Below are positions 6,432-13,583 of a stretch of DNA of 13,583 bases, one piece after another (the first letter of the stretch is position 1; every line of letters starts with the position of its first letter). The notes beneath the pieces were generated by a model that saw only the letters and a program-made list of their open reading frames with translations, did not search any database and was not told the origin of the DNA. Source of the DNA: PALSA-505 sp036495485 (GTDB lineage: Bacteria > Actinomycetota > Actinomycetes > Streptosporangiales > Streptosporangiaceae). The translations under genes and the position numbers were made by a program. The stretch lies in contig DASXMU010000160.1 of assembly GCA_036495485.1 (NCBI GenBank), forward strand, positions 1-13,583, read 5' to 3'.

Positions 6432-8525
6432 GTGCCTGAGTTCGGGAAGTGGGTCAGCCGCTGGCGGCCGGGGGGCAGGCTGCTGGCCGGGGTGACATTG
6501 TCCGGGGTGGTGGTGACCGCCGCGATGGCGATGCCGTCGGCCGCGACCCAGGCCGCGACGGCCGGTGCCAGCGCAATGCCGGGCCGCGCCGTGCCGTCGT
6601 ACGTGCCGCTGTGGGCGACGGCGAAGGCGGACGGCGGAACGGCCGCGGCGGACCTGGGGCCGGCCAAGGTCGGCGCCCCGGTGGCCGCGCGGGTGTACCT
6701 GGCCGGGAGTGATTCCCGCGGGCTACGTGCCTACGCGACCGCGGTCTCGGATCCGCGCAGTGGGCTGTACCGCCATTACCTCACGCCCGCGCAGGTGCAA
6801 CGGTGGTTCGGCCCGGACCGCCAGCAGGTCGCGGCGGTGCGGTCGTGGCTGACGCTGGCCGGGCTGCGGGTGACCGCGGTCACCCCGCGCTATCTGGCGG
6901 TGACCGGGACCGCCGCGCAGGCGGGCCGCGCCTTCGGTGTGGTCTGGCACAGCTACCGGGTGACCTCGGGCCTGCCCAATCAGGGCACCCGGGTCGCCAC
7001 TACGCTCCAGCAGGCCCCCGCGCCGACCGCGCGGGTCACCGCCCCCGGGCTGACGGGCGCGGCGGTGCTGACCGTGGCGCCAACCGAGACCGGCATCCCT
7101 GGTTACGCCGACACCGCCCAGGGCCCTCTGCGCACCGCGCCCACCACCGGTGCCACGGTGGCGGGCAACCCGGCCGCGTCCCAGCCCCCGTGCTCCGGGT
7201 ACTACGGGCAGCGCATGGCAACGACGCAGCCGAAGGCATACGGGAAGACGGCCCCCTACGCCGTATGCGGCTACACGCCGCAGCAGCTCAGGTCGGCCTA
7301 CGGCGTGCCATCCGGCCTGACCGGCAAGGGCGAGAACGTCGCCATTGTCGGGGTGGCGCGGACGCCGACGACCCCGCAGGATGTGGCGACGTACGCGCGC
7401 CGCCATGGGCAGCCGCTGCGGCCTGGCCAGTTCACCGAGGACTTCCCGCCTGGCCTGGATGCCACCTGCAAGACCGAGCCGTCCCGCTTCGCCGAGGACT
7501 TCGCCGACGTCGAGCTGGTGCACGCGATGGCCCCGGGCGCGGGCCTGCGCTACCTGGCCGCCAAGTGCGACGACGACGGCGAGGCGCTGCCCATCCTGGA
7601 TGGGTACACCGCCGTCACCGACCGGGACTCGGCCAGCATCGTCAGCAGCGCATGGAACGCCAGGTACAACGAGGCCACGCTGTCGCCGGGCCTGGTCGCC
7701 GCCTACGAGCAGATCTTCCAGCAAGGCGCCGCCGAGGGCATCGGCTTCTATGTGGACTCCGACGACGAGGGCAACAACTCCTCCGTCTCTCCCACCCACC
7801 GGCCGACCGTCAGCTTTCCCGACGTGGACCCCTGGGTGACCGGCGTGGGCGGCACCAGCCTGGCCATCGGCCCACACGGCCGGTACGAATGGGAAGCGGG
7901 CTGGGGCGATCACCTGGCCCGGCTCAGCTCCGGCCGCAAGACCTGGTCGAACCCGCCGGGCAGATTCGTCGGCGGCGGCGGCGGGGGCACCAGCACGGTG
8001 TTCGGCCAGCCGTCCTACCAGCGTGGCGTGGTGCCCAGCGCGCTCAGTCACACCCGCGGGTCCATCGCCGCGATGCGCGTGGTCCCCGACATCGCCACCG
8101 ACGCAAGCTTGGGCACCGGCATGGTGGCCGGCGTCACGGTCAGCCTCAAGCACGGCCAGCCGGCCAGCTACCACGAGTTCTCTTTTGCCGGGACCAGCTC
8201 GTCGGTCCAGCTCATCGCCGGCATCCAGGCCGATGCCCAGCAGGCGGCAGGCGGCAGGGCGATCGGGTTCGCCAATCCGGCCATCTACGCCAGGTACGGC
8301 ACACCCGCCTACCATGACGTCACCGGATCGCCGCTGGGGCGGGGCACCCGGCTCGACGCGGTCGGCCCCGGCAGGACCACGGTGCCCAGCACCGCGCCGT
8401 TCCTGATCACAATGGGGATGGACCAGAACCTGGCCGCCACACCCGGCTACGACGACGTGAGCGGAGTCGGTACCCCGGCCTCCGGCTACTTCACGTCCTG
8501 GCGCAGCCACTGGCCAGCGCGGTAA
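6432..8525 (+). CDS. Secreted S53 family (sedolisin/kumamolisin) pro-protease
   Basis: 697 aa from the GTG at 6432. Residues 1-45 form a signal peptide: a basic start (KWVSRWRPGGR), a hydrophobic core, then an Ala-rich cleavage region. About 50-215 is the pro-kumamolisin activation domain (VYLAGSDSRGL, YRHYLTPAQVQRWFGP). The catalytic domain runs from about 275 to the C-terminus: Glu355 and Asp359 in AEDFADVELVHAMAPGA match the E-x3-D pair of the family, and Ser589 lies in SFAGTSSS. PDVDPWVTGVGGTSL (463-477) is a strongly conserved block. Calcium-site residues are probably Asp629 (YHDVTG) and Asp674 (GYDDVSGVGTP). The oxyanion Asp is likely in YVDSDD (440-445), although the local sequence departs from the usual GDSG. 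A poly-Gly run (FVGGGGGGTS) precedes the C-terminal third. It acts outside the cell, usually at acidic pH. Followed at once by a strong hairpin, so monocistronic; a link to the neighbouring pathways is not shown. Confidence 0.9.
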   Translation: MPEFGKWVSRWRPGGRLLAGVTLSGVVVTAAMAMPSAATQAATAGASAMPGRAVPSYVPLWATAKADGGTAAADLGPAKVGAPVAARVYLAGSDSRGLRAYATAVSDPRSGLYRHYLTPAQVQRWFGPDRQQVAAVRSWLTLAGLRVTAVTPRYLAVTGTAAQAGRAFGVVWHSYRVTSGLPNQGTRVATTLQQAPAPTARVTAPGLTGAAVLTVAPTETGIPGYADTAQGPLRTAPTTGATVAGNPAASQPPCSGYYGQRMATTQPKAYGKTAPYAVCGYTPQQLRSAYGVPSGLTGKGENVAIVGVARTPTTPQDVATYARRHGQPLRPGQFTEDFPPGLDATCKTEPSRFAEDFADVELVHAMAPGAGLRYLAAKCDDDGEALPILDGYTAVTDRDSASIVSSAWNARYNEATLSPGLVAAYEQIFQQGAAEGIGFYVDSDDEGNNSSVSPTHRPTVSFPDVDPWVTGVGGTSLAIGPHGRYEWEAGWGDHLARLSSGRKTWSNPPGRFVGGGGGGTSTVFGQPSYQRGVVPSALSHTRGSIAAMRVVPDIATDASLGTGMVAGVTVSLKHGQPASYHEFSFAGTSSSVQLIAGIQADAQQAAGGRAIGFANPAIYARYGTPAYHDVTGSPLGRGTRLDAVGPGRTTVPSTAPFLITMGMDQNLAATPGYDDVSGVGTPASGYFTSWRSHWPAR

Positions 8526-8531
8526 CGCGGA

Positions 8532-8583
8532 GCAACGCGCCGGCGACAGGGGTTAACGTGGTCCCCTGTCGCCGGCGCGTTGC
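8532..8583. terminator. Strong 21-bp perfect hairpin terminator
   Basis: Arms 8532-8552 and 8563-8583 are perfectly complementary (left arm GCAACGCGCCGG..., right arm ...CCGGCGCGTTGC) around a 10-nt loop. It lies 6 nt after the protease stop codon. There is no T-tract, as is common for actinobacterial terminators. It isolates the protease from the LanB/NRPS segment. Confidence 0.85.
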
Positions 8584-8685
8584 GAAACACGAAGACAGGG
8601 GGCGTGGCCGGGTGCGGAAGTGGCGATGGTCAACCTGAGCGTCTCGGTCGGCCTGGCCACCTGCGGTGTGGGGATTGAGGTGCCG

Positions 8686-8716
8686 TTGACACCCGGACAG
8701 GCGGTCTCCGTATGCG
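8686..8716 (+). promoter_or_regulatory. Possible promoter of the small ORF-LanB unit
   Basis: A perfect TTGACA (8686-8691) is followed after 19 nt by TATGCG (8711-8716), an imperfect -10 lacking the final T. The start would be near 8724, just downstream of the isolating hairpin and upstream of the ATG at 8811. If real, it excludes the earlier ATG at 8712 as a start for the small ORF. Confidence 0.3.
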
Positions 8717-8810
8717 CAATCGGCGAGATGAGCGCTGCAGTTCATGGCTGGCACGCTGGGGAAGGCTTCCGCCGTTTGAGTGGCGGCTGTGGGTTAGGGA
8801 CGGGCAGGCG

Positions 8811-8957
8811 ATGACGCCGGCGGCGTTGTGTGCAGTGCCGGGTGGATCTGGCGAGGCGGAGGTGGCCGGGTTGAGTAGCTGGCTGCACGAGGCCCTGTTC
8901 AAGCTGGCCAGCGGATCCGGCTGTGACTGGCGGCAGTTCGTCGGCGTAGCGTCGTGA
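8811..8957 (+). CDS. Small 48-aa ORF coupled to the LanB-like gene
   Basis: 48 aa from the ATG at 8811, beginning MTPAALCAVPGGSGEAEVAG and ending ASGSGCDWRQFVGVAS. The stop TGA at 8955-8957 overlaps the GTG start of the LanB-like gene as GTGA, so the two are probably translationally coupled. The middle (SSWLHEALFKL) is an amphipathic helix candidate, as in leader peptides, and the tail holds Ser/Gly/Cys/Trp. It could be the substrate (precursor or scaffold) of the downstream enzyme, or a small accessory protein. A longer frame from ATG 8712 (81 aa) has no better ribosome site. No family is recognised, and the sequence could also be the tail of a degraded gene. Confidence 0.45.
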   Translation: MTPAALCAVPGGSGEAEVAGLSSWLHEALFKLASGSGCDWRQFVGVAS

Positions 8958-11320
8958 CGTCGCTTCCGGCGTCAGCGCCAGTAGCCTCGCCAGCGGCCGG
9001 GGCCTGGCACCGGATCCCGCTGGAGGGGACGACGTGGAGCGTATGGCGGGACGTGGCCCTGCGCGGCGCTGGTTTGCCTGCGGACATGGTGCTGGCCCTC
9101 TGCGATGAGCCGCTCGCACACAGCGCGGACCTGGCTGGAGCGGGCCCAGCCGGGCGGCTGGCGTATGACATGGTGTATGCCGATGCTGTCGGGCGGCTGT
9201 CCTGTGCTATCGCCGGTACCCACGCCGACCCGGTTTTCCAGGAGGCGCTGACCTGGCAGAACCCCGGGCTAGCGCAGTTCCTGCACGATCACGGCATCAG
9301 CCAGGGGGCGGCGCGGCGCACGAAGGACCGCGACCGGGAGCTGGTGATCGCGAACTACCTTCAGCGGTACTGCCTGAAGAACGACACGATCGGCTTCTTC
9401 GGACCGGTCGGCTGGGCGTCCACGAACCCCAGTACCGCTGGCCTGGTGGTGACGCCAGGGGAACAGCTGACAGCCCGCCGGACTACCTACTTCGAGGTGT
9501 GGGCCATCGACAAGGTGGCGGCCGCGATCGCAGGGCAAGGGCGGGTACAAGGCTGGCTGCGGCCACGGCGGACACGGTCAGCATTCCTGGCCGGGAACGT
9601 GCTGCACCGGCCGCATCGTCAGCCGGTGGTCCTCACCGATGCCGAGCTGCGGGTCCTGCTGGCGTGTGATGGCAGCCGGACGATCAGCGACGTGCTGGAC
9701 AGCGCTGGCGGGCCCGGCGCTTCCGCCGTGCTGGCCCGGCTGGCCGAGCTCGGCGCGCTGCGGCTGGACCTGGAGGGCCCGGTGGATGCCTGGCCGGAAA
9801 GGCTGCTGCGGGACAAGCTGGAGCTGATCGCCGATCCGGCGGCCAGGGCCGCAGCGCTCGTGCCGGTGGACCAGATGATCAGGGCGCGGGACGCGGTGGG
9901 CGCCACGAACGGGGACCCGGCCGGGCTGCGGCGGGCGCTGGCGGGCCTGACTGAGACGTTCGAGCAGGTCACCGGGGTCGCCGCTACCCGCAGGGCGGGC
10001 GAAAACTACGCCGGGCGGACGCTGGTGTACCAAGATGCCGTCCGCGATGTGCGGGTGGAACTGGGCCAGGCAGTGACCCGGGCGCTGGCCGCGCCGCTCG
10101 GCCTTGTATTGGACAGCGCCCGCTGGCTGGTCAACGACATCATCGACAGGTACCGCGTGTTCTTCGCGGACCTGCTGGACCGCGAGACCGCCCGGGCCGG
10201 CGGCGCGCCCGTGCCGCTCCTGCGGCTGCTCACGGTGGCGTCACCCTACCTGTACACCCTCGGCGGACAGGGCGAGTTCGCCATGGCGGGCGTAGCTGAG
10301 CTGCAGCGGCGCTGGCAGGAGGTGCTCGGGCCGCCGTCGTCTCCTAGCAGGCACCAGGTCAGCGTGGACGCGATCAGTACGAGGGCCGCCGAGTGCTTCC
10401 CCGGGCGTCCGGTCGCCTGGAGTGGCGCCCGGCAGCACTCACCGGACATCATGATCGCTGCGGCCACTCCCGGCGAGGTGGAGCGCGGCAACTTCCTGCT
10501 GGTCCTCGGTGAAATACACCTGGCCTGTAACACTCTGGAGGGTCGGCTCTTCGTCGAGCAGCATCCCGACCCGGCCAGGCTCATCGCCGCCGAGCAGGCC
10601 GACCGCGGCCCACGGCGGATCGTCCCCATCCAGGCGAAAGACCACCCGACCGTGACATCCCGCGTCGGGCCCTCGTCCGTACTGGGGCCAGGCCAGCTCT
10701 ACTGGTCCTACGCCATCACTGACTCGCTCGACCCGCCAGAAACGGACACCGTCATGCCCGGCGCCGCGATGACCGTCGCACGCTGTGGTGAGGATCTGGT
10801 CGTCCAGCTCATGCCCTCCGGCACCGAACTGGACTTCCTCGAGGTCATCGGGGACGCGATGGTGGGAGTCGTCATTGGTGCGCTCCAGCCGGTAGCTCCG
10901 GCCGCGCATCAGCCGCGGATCACGATCGACAAGCTAGTCCTGAGCCGGGAGCAGTGGACCTTCCAGGTCGCGGATTCGGCCTGGGCCTTCGTCAAGGACG
11001 AGCAGGAACGTTACTACCTCGCGCGGCGCTGGCGGCAGGACCACCAGTTGCCCGAGCGTGTGTTCTACCGCGTTCCCATCGAGCTTAAGCCCATGGCCGC
11101 CGACTTCCGCAGCATCGTCCTCGTCAACCTGTTCGCCAAGCACATCCGCCAGACGAAAGCTGCCGGGCATGCCCAGTACACCGTCACTGAGATGCTCCCC
11201 GACCTGGACCAGCTCTGGCTCATGGACCGCGCGGGTCGGCGCTACAGCTCCGAGCTGAGATTCGTCGCCTACGACAGCATGGCTGGGGATCACTCACCAC
11301 AAGATGGGAAGGGATCCTGA
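8954..11320 (+). CDS. LanB-type dehydratase glutamylation-domain protein (stand-alone; PEARL-like or split LanB)
   Basis: 788 aa from GTG 8954. It matches the Lant_dehydr_N family: QEALTWQNPGLAQFL (96-110), signature RYCLKNDTIGFFGPVGW (138-154), a long central part with AGENYAGRTLVYQDAVRD (about residues 350-370), and the family's C-terminal end TEMLPDLDQLWLMD...YSSELR (745-769). Family members use aminoacyl-tRNA: LanB/TbtB glutamylate Ser/Thr with Glu-tRNA, whereas PEARLs append an amino acid to a peptide C-terminus. The protein stops where the glutamylation domain ends. No SpaB_C-type elimination domain is fused or seen in the window, so it is not a complete class I lanthipeptide dehydratase. 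The start overlaps the upstream 48-aa ORF. Downstream, after 207 bases, comes an NRPS. Which reaction it catalyses depends on an unseen eliminase. Confidence 0.82.
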   Translation: MTSLPASAPVASPAAGAWHRIPLEGTTWSVWRDVALRGAGLPADMVLALCDEPLAHSADLAGAGPAGRLAYDMVYADAVGRLSCAIAGTHADPVFQEALTWQNPGLAQFLHDHGISQGAARRTKDRDRELVIANYLQRYCLKNDTIGFFGPVGWASTNPSTAGLVVTPGEQLTARRTTYFEVWAIDKVAAAIAGQGRVQGWLRPRRTRSAFLAGNVLHRPHRQPVVLTDAELRVLLACDGSRTISDVLDSAGGPGASAVLARLAELGALRLDLEGPVDAWPERLLRDKLELIADPAARAAALVPVDQMIRARDAVGATNGDPAGLRRALAGLTETFEQVTGVAATRRAGENYAGRTLVYQDAVRDVRVELGQAVTRALAAPLGLVLDSARWLVNDIIDRYRVFFADLLDRETARAGGAPVPLLRLLTVASPYLYTLGGQGEFAMAGVAELQRRWQEVLGPPSSPSRHQVSVDAISTRAAECFPGRPVAWSGARQHSPDIMIAAATPGEVERGNFLLVLGEIHLACNTLEGRLFVEQHPDPARLIAAEQADRGPRRIVPIQAKDHPTVTSRVGPSSVLGPGQLYWSYAITDSLDPPETDTVMPGAAMTVARCGEDLVVQLMPSGTELDFLEVIGDAMVGVVIGALQPVAPAAHQPRITIDKLVLSREQWTFQVADSAWAFVKDEQERYYLARRWRQDHQLPERVFYRVPIELKPMAADFRSIVLVNLFAKHIRQTKAAGHAQYTVTEMLPDLDQLWLMDRAGRRYSSELRFVAYDSMAGDHSPQDGKGS

Positions 11321-11341
11321 GGAGCGGGTGGGTTCATCAGG

Positions 11342-11377
11342 GTTCGTACGCAATGTCGGATTCGTGCGCAATGTCGA
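11342..11377 (+). repeat. Two tandem 18-bp imperfect direct repeats
   Basis: GTTCGTACGCAATGTCGG (11342-11359) is followed directly by ATTCGTGCGCAATGTCGA (11360-11377), 15 of 18 positions identical. They lie in the 207-base gap between the LanB-like gene and the NRPS. They could be a regulator site or a small duplication; the spacing of nearly two helical turns would suit a protein binding on one face. Confidence 0.45.
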
Positions 11378-11527
11378 AGATGCGGGCGTGTGTCTGAAAT
11401 TGCGATGCTCCTATCCGGGAGCCTCCTTTGAGGCGGCCGGCATGCGTGGACCTCTAGGGCGGCGTCCGCTGCGGATTGCCTCGGAAAGTCATGCGCCTGT
11501 GCATCGCCCATCGGAATGAGGCTCACT

Positions 11528-13583
11528 ATGGCCACTCCCCTCCGGCCAGCACCGTCCGGTGAGAGCGCAGCGCGAGCGCTGACGCCGGCGGAGCTGAGGC
11601 GGCTGTTAACAGGGTGGAACGACACCACTCGCCGGGTACCCGAAACGACGCTGCCCGAGTTGTTTGAGGCACAGGCCGCCAGGACCCCGGACGCCGTCGC
11701 CGTTACCTGCGGCGATATCACGCTTTCTTATGCAGAGCTGGATGAGCGCGCCAATCGCCTCGCCCGGCACCTGATCACCCTCGGCGCGGGCCCCGAGCAG
11801 CTGGTCGCGATCGCGATGGAACGCTCCCCGGGCATGATCGTCGCGGTCCTGGCCGTGCTTAAGGCCGGCGCCGGGTACCTGCCGGTCGACCCTTCCTATC
11901 CGCCGGACCGCATCGCCTACATGCTCACCGACACTAACCCCGTCGCGGTGCTGACCACGGCGGGGGCCGGGCAGGGTCTGCCGGATGGGACACCGCAGGT
12001 AACACTTGATGACCCCGCGACCATGGCAGCGGTCTCCCGGCTGGGCGGCGGTGACCTGGCCGGGAATGAGCGGCCTGCAGGGCTGGGGCTGTCCAGCCCG
12101 GCATACGTGATCTACACGTCGGGGTCAACGGGGAGGCCGAAGGGCGTGGTGGTCGAGCACCGCAGCCTAACCGACTTAGTGTCTTGGGTCTCTGTCCAGT
12201 TCTCGGCCGCGGAGTTGTCCAGGACCCTGGCTTCGAGTTCGCTCAGCTTCGATTTCTCAGTGTTCGAGATCCTGGCGCCCCTAGCGTCGGGCGGAGGCGT
12301 GGAGATCGTACGTAACGTGCTCGCGCTGGCGGATGAGTTTGATGATCCGGCGTCCGGGCGGATGATCAGCGGTGTGCCGTCGGCGATCTCGCATGTCGTG
12401 AGCACATCACAGGTTGGTATCAGGGCGCGCACTGTGGTCCTGGGTGGGGAGCTATTAACGCCGCGTGCTCTTTCGGTCATCCGGGCGACGTGGCCGGGGG
12501 CGCGGATCGTCAATATCTACGGCCCGACCGAGACGACGGTTTACGCCACGTCCTGGAGTTCCAGCGATGAGGCTGACCAGGTTCCGACGATTGGTCGGCC
12601 GACAGGTAATACGCGGGTTTTTGTGCTGGATGAAGGCCTGGGGCTGGTGCCGCCGGGAGTTGCCGGAGAACTGTATGTCGCGGGTGCGGGGCTGGCGCGA
12701 GGGTACCTGAACCGGCCGGGGCTGACCGCAGAGCGGTTCGTGGCGTGCCCGTTCGGGGCTGCGGGGGAGCGGATGTACCGGACCGGGGACCTGGTGCGGT
12801 GGACCGCGGCGGGTGAGCTGGAGTACCTGGGGCGCAGCGATGATCAGGTGAAGGTGCGGGGGTTCCGGATCGAGCTGGGCGAGATCGAAGCCGTGCTCGC
12901 CGCCCAGCCGGGGGTGGTGGCCGCAGCGGTGACGGTACGGGAGAACCGGCCCGGGGACCAGCGGCTGGCCGGATATGTAGTCCCCGCGACCGGGACGGTC
13001 CTGGATCCTGCCGGGCTGCGGGATGCCGCCAGCCAGGTGCTGCCGGGTTACATGGTGCCATCCGCAGTCATGGTGCTGGAGGCGCTGCCGCTGACCCCAA
13101 ACGGGAAGCTGGACCGCCGCGCCCTACCCGCCCCCGACTATGCGGCCGCGGCGGGCGGGCGGGTTCCGGCCACTCCCGGGGAGCAGGTGCTGTGCGAGTT
13201 GTTCGCTCAGGTGCTGGGCTTGGAGCAGGTCGGGGTGGAGACAGTTTCTTCGATCTGGGTGGGCATTCGCTGCTGGCGACCAGGCTGGTGTCCCGGGTCC
13301 GGGCGGTGCTGGGTGCTGAGCTGCCGATCGGGGCGGTGTTTGAGCACCCGACGGTTGCGTTGCTGGCCGGGGTGGTGGAGGGTGCGGCGATGGCCCGGCC
13401 GCCGCTGCGGCGGGCGGTGGCCCGGCCGGAGCGGCTGCCGCTCTCGTTTGCGCAGCAGCGGCTGTGGTTTCTGGAGCAGTTCCACGGGCCGGGCACGGCC
13501 TATAACCTGCCGTTCGCCTGGCGGCTGGAAGGCCAGCTCGACGTTGCCGCGCTGGCCGCGGCGCTGGGGGATGTGGCCGGACG
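11528..13583 (+). CDS. NRPS, starter A-PCP module then condensation domain; frameshifted and truncated by window end
   Basis: Starts at ATG 11528 (GAGG about 6 nt upstream). Residues 15-40 (ALTPAELRRLLTGWNDTTR) are the linker normally following a condensation domain, but none precedes it, so this is a starter module. Adenylation domain: A3 YTSGSTGRPKGV (196-207), A4 region FDFSVFEIL (241-249), A5 YGPTE (331-335), A7 YRTGD (417-421), A8 through KVRGFRIELGEIE (442-454) and A10 NGKLDR (525-530). My hand-read specificity code is D-F-F-S-V-G-I-V-Y-K; I do not recognise the substrate. The frame is then broken at about 13241: the carrier domain DSFFDLGGHSLL (Ppant Ser codon 13267-13269) and the condensation-domain start LPLSFAQQRLWFLEQF lie one base out of frame. 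The original frame stays open to the window end, giving nonsense. TTA codons at 11606, 12176 and 12455. Confidence 0.85.
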   Translation, partial: MATPLRPAPSGESAARALTPAELRRLLTGWNDTTRRVPETTLPELFEAQAARTPDAVAVTCGDITLSYAELDERANRLARHLITLGAGPEQLVAIAMERSPGMIVAVLAVLKAGAGYLPVDPSYPPDRIAYMLTDTNPVAVLTTAGAGQGLPDGTPQVTLDDPATMAAVSRLGGGDLAGNERPAGLGLSSPAYVIYTSGSTGRPKGVVVEHRSLTDLVSWVSVQFSAAELSRTLASSSLSFDFSVFEILAPLASGGGVEIVRNVLALADEFDDPASGRMISGVPSAISHVVSTSQVGIRARTVVLGGELLTPRALSVIRATWPGARIVNIYGPTETTVYATSWSSSDEADQVPTIGRPTGNTRVFVLDEGLGLVPPGVAGELYVAGAGLARGYLNRPGLTAERFVACPFGAAGERMYRTGDLVRWTAAGELEYLGRSDDQVKVRGFRIELGEIEAVLAAQPGVVAAAVTVRENRPGDQRLAGYVVPATGTVLDPAGLRDAASQVLPGYMVPSAVMVLEALPLTPNGKLDRRALPAPDYAAAAGGRVPATPGEQVLCELFAQVLGLEQVGVETVSSIWVGIRCWRPGWCPGSGRCWVLSCRSGRCLSTRRLRCWPGWWRVRRWPGRRCGGRWPGRSGCRSRLRSSGCGFWSSSTGRARPITCRSPGGWKASSTLPRWPRRWGMWPD
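13236..13246 (+). other. One-base deletion/frameshift site in the NRPS carrier domain
   Basis: The expected reading Gly-Val-Glu-Asp-Ser-Phe-Phe-Asp-Leu-Gly-Gly-His-Ser needs GTGGAGGACAGTTTC. The window has GTGGAGACAGTTTC, one G short. Everything before it reads as a normal adenylation domain in the frame of 11528; everything after reads as PCP plus C domain in the frame of 13243. The missing base is not in a long homopolymer. A consensus error and a genuine inactivating mutation are equally compatible with the sequence. Confidence 0.85.

Noticed and set aside
6803..8317. 504-aa plus-strand frame inside the protease gene
   Set aside because: An out-of-frame reading of the same GC-rich gene, Arg/Gly-rich, without motifs.
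6723..8510. 595-aa minus-strand open frame
   Set aside because: Shadow of the S53 protease caused by codon bias; Gly/Arg/Ala-rich with no domain, while the plus strand has full family motifs.
8620..8814. 64-aa open frame after the hairpin
   Set aside because: No ribosome site, no motif; it overlaps the better supported small ORF in another frame and runs through the possible promoter.
11304..11519. 71-aa open frame between LanB-like gene and NRPS
   Set aside because: It starts inside the LanB-like gene without a useful ribosome site, and its only feature is the translation of the tandem 18-bp repeat; kept only as a repeat.
12510..13061. 183-aa minus-strand frame (with the other minus-strand frames over the NRPS)
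   Set aside because: Antisense to the well conserved adenylation domain; Pro/Arg/Ser-rich shadow.
1..13583. CRISPR arrays, tRNA/rRNA genes, transposase genes
   Set aside because: No regularly spaced repeats, no recognisable tRNA cloverleaf or rRNA sequence, and no transposase motif were seen on either strand.

Overview
The window comes from a high-GC actinomycete. GTG starts are frequent, Shine-Dalgarno sites are purine-rich, GTGA start/stop overlaps occur, and the families (S53 sedolisin, LanB-type enzyme, NRPS) fit that group. Genus cannot be fixed from the sequence. Three TTA leucine codons in the NRPS would imply bldA-type control if it is a Streptomyces relative.

Layout. (1) 27-671, minus: a RibD-C/DHFR-like reductase. 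(2) About 720 bases with no convincing gene. They hold a 10-bp inverted repeat (985-1015) and, near the end, a strong vegetative-type promoter (1228-1257). (3) 1395-4893, plus: the most unusual part, a five-gene cluster. It opens with a 21-codon peptide gene that has a near-perfect ribosome binding site and ends in Ile-Cys-Gly. A hairpin follows, then a 147-aa GRDP-like protein with a WHHHILDT motif, a family-2-like sulfotransferase, an MFS exporter and an alpha/beta hydrolase coupled to the exporter by a GTGA overlap. I read this as a possible small-peptide (RiPP-like or scaffold-peptide) pathway: precursor, putative metal-dependent modifying enzyme, tailoring sulfotransferase, export and hydrolase. 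I do not recognise it as a described pathway. (4) 4894-5219: intergenic, with what looks like the decayed C-terminal end of a minus-strand [2Fe-2S] ferredoxin-domain gene. (5) 5220-6197, minus: an aminoglycoside-phosphotransferase-family kinase. (6) 6432-8525, plus: a secreted S53 (sedolisin/kumamolisin) pro-protease, closed by a 21-bp perfect hairpin. (7) 8811-13583, plus: a second biosynthetic segment. A 48-codon small ORF overlaps by GTGA the start of a stand-alone LanB glutamylation-type (PEARL-like or split dehydratase) protein. An NRPS follows, starting with an adenylation domain and running off the window in a condensation domain.

The NRPS reading frame is broken by an apparent one-base deletion at about 13241, directly before the carrier-protein LGGHS site, so it is either a sequencing error or an inactivated gene. 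A LanB-like protein beside a small ORF and an NRPS suggests a hybrid ribosomal/nonribosomal or aminoacyl-tRNA-dependent pathway. Whether the 1.4-4.9 kb and 8.8-13.6 kb segments belong to one cluster cannot be decided, because a kinase and a protease gene of uncertain relevance lie between them.
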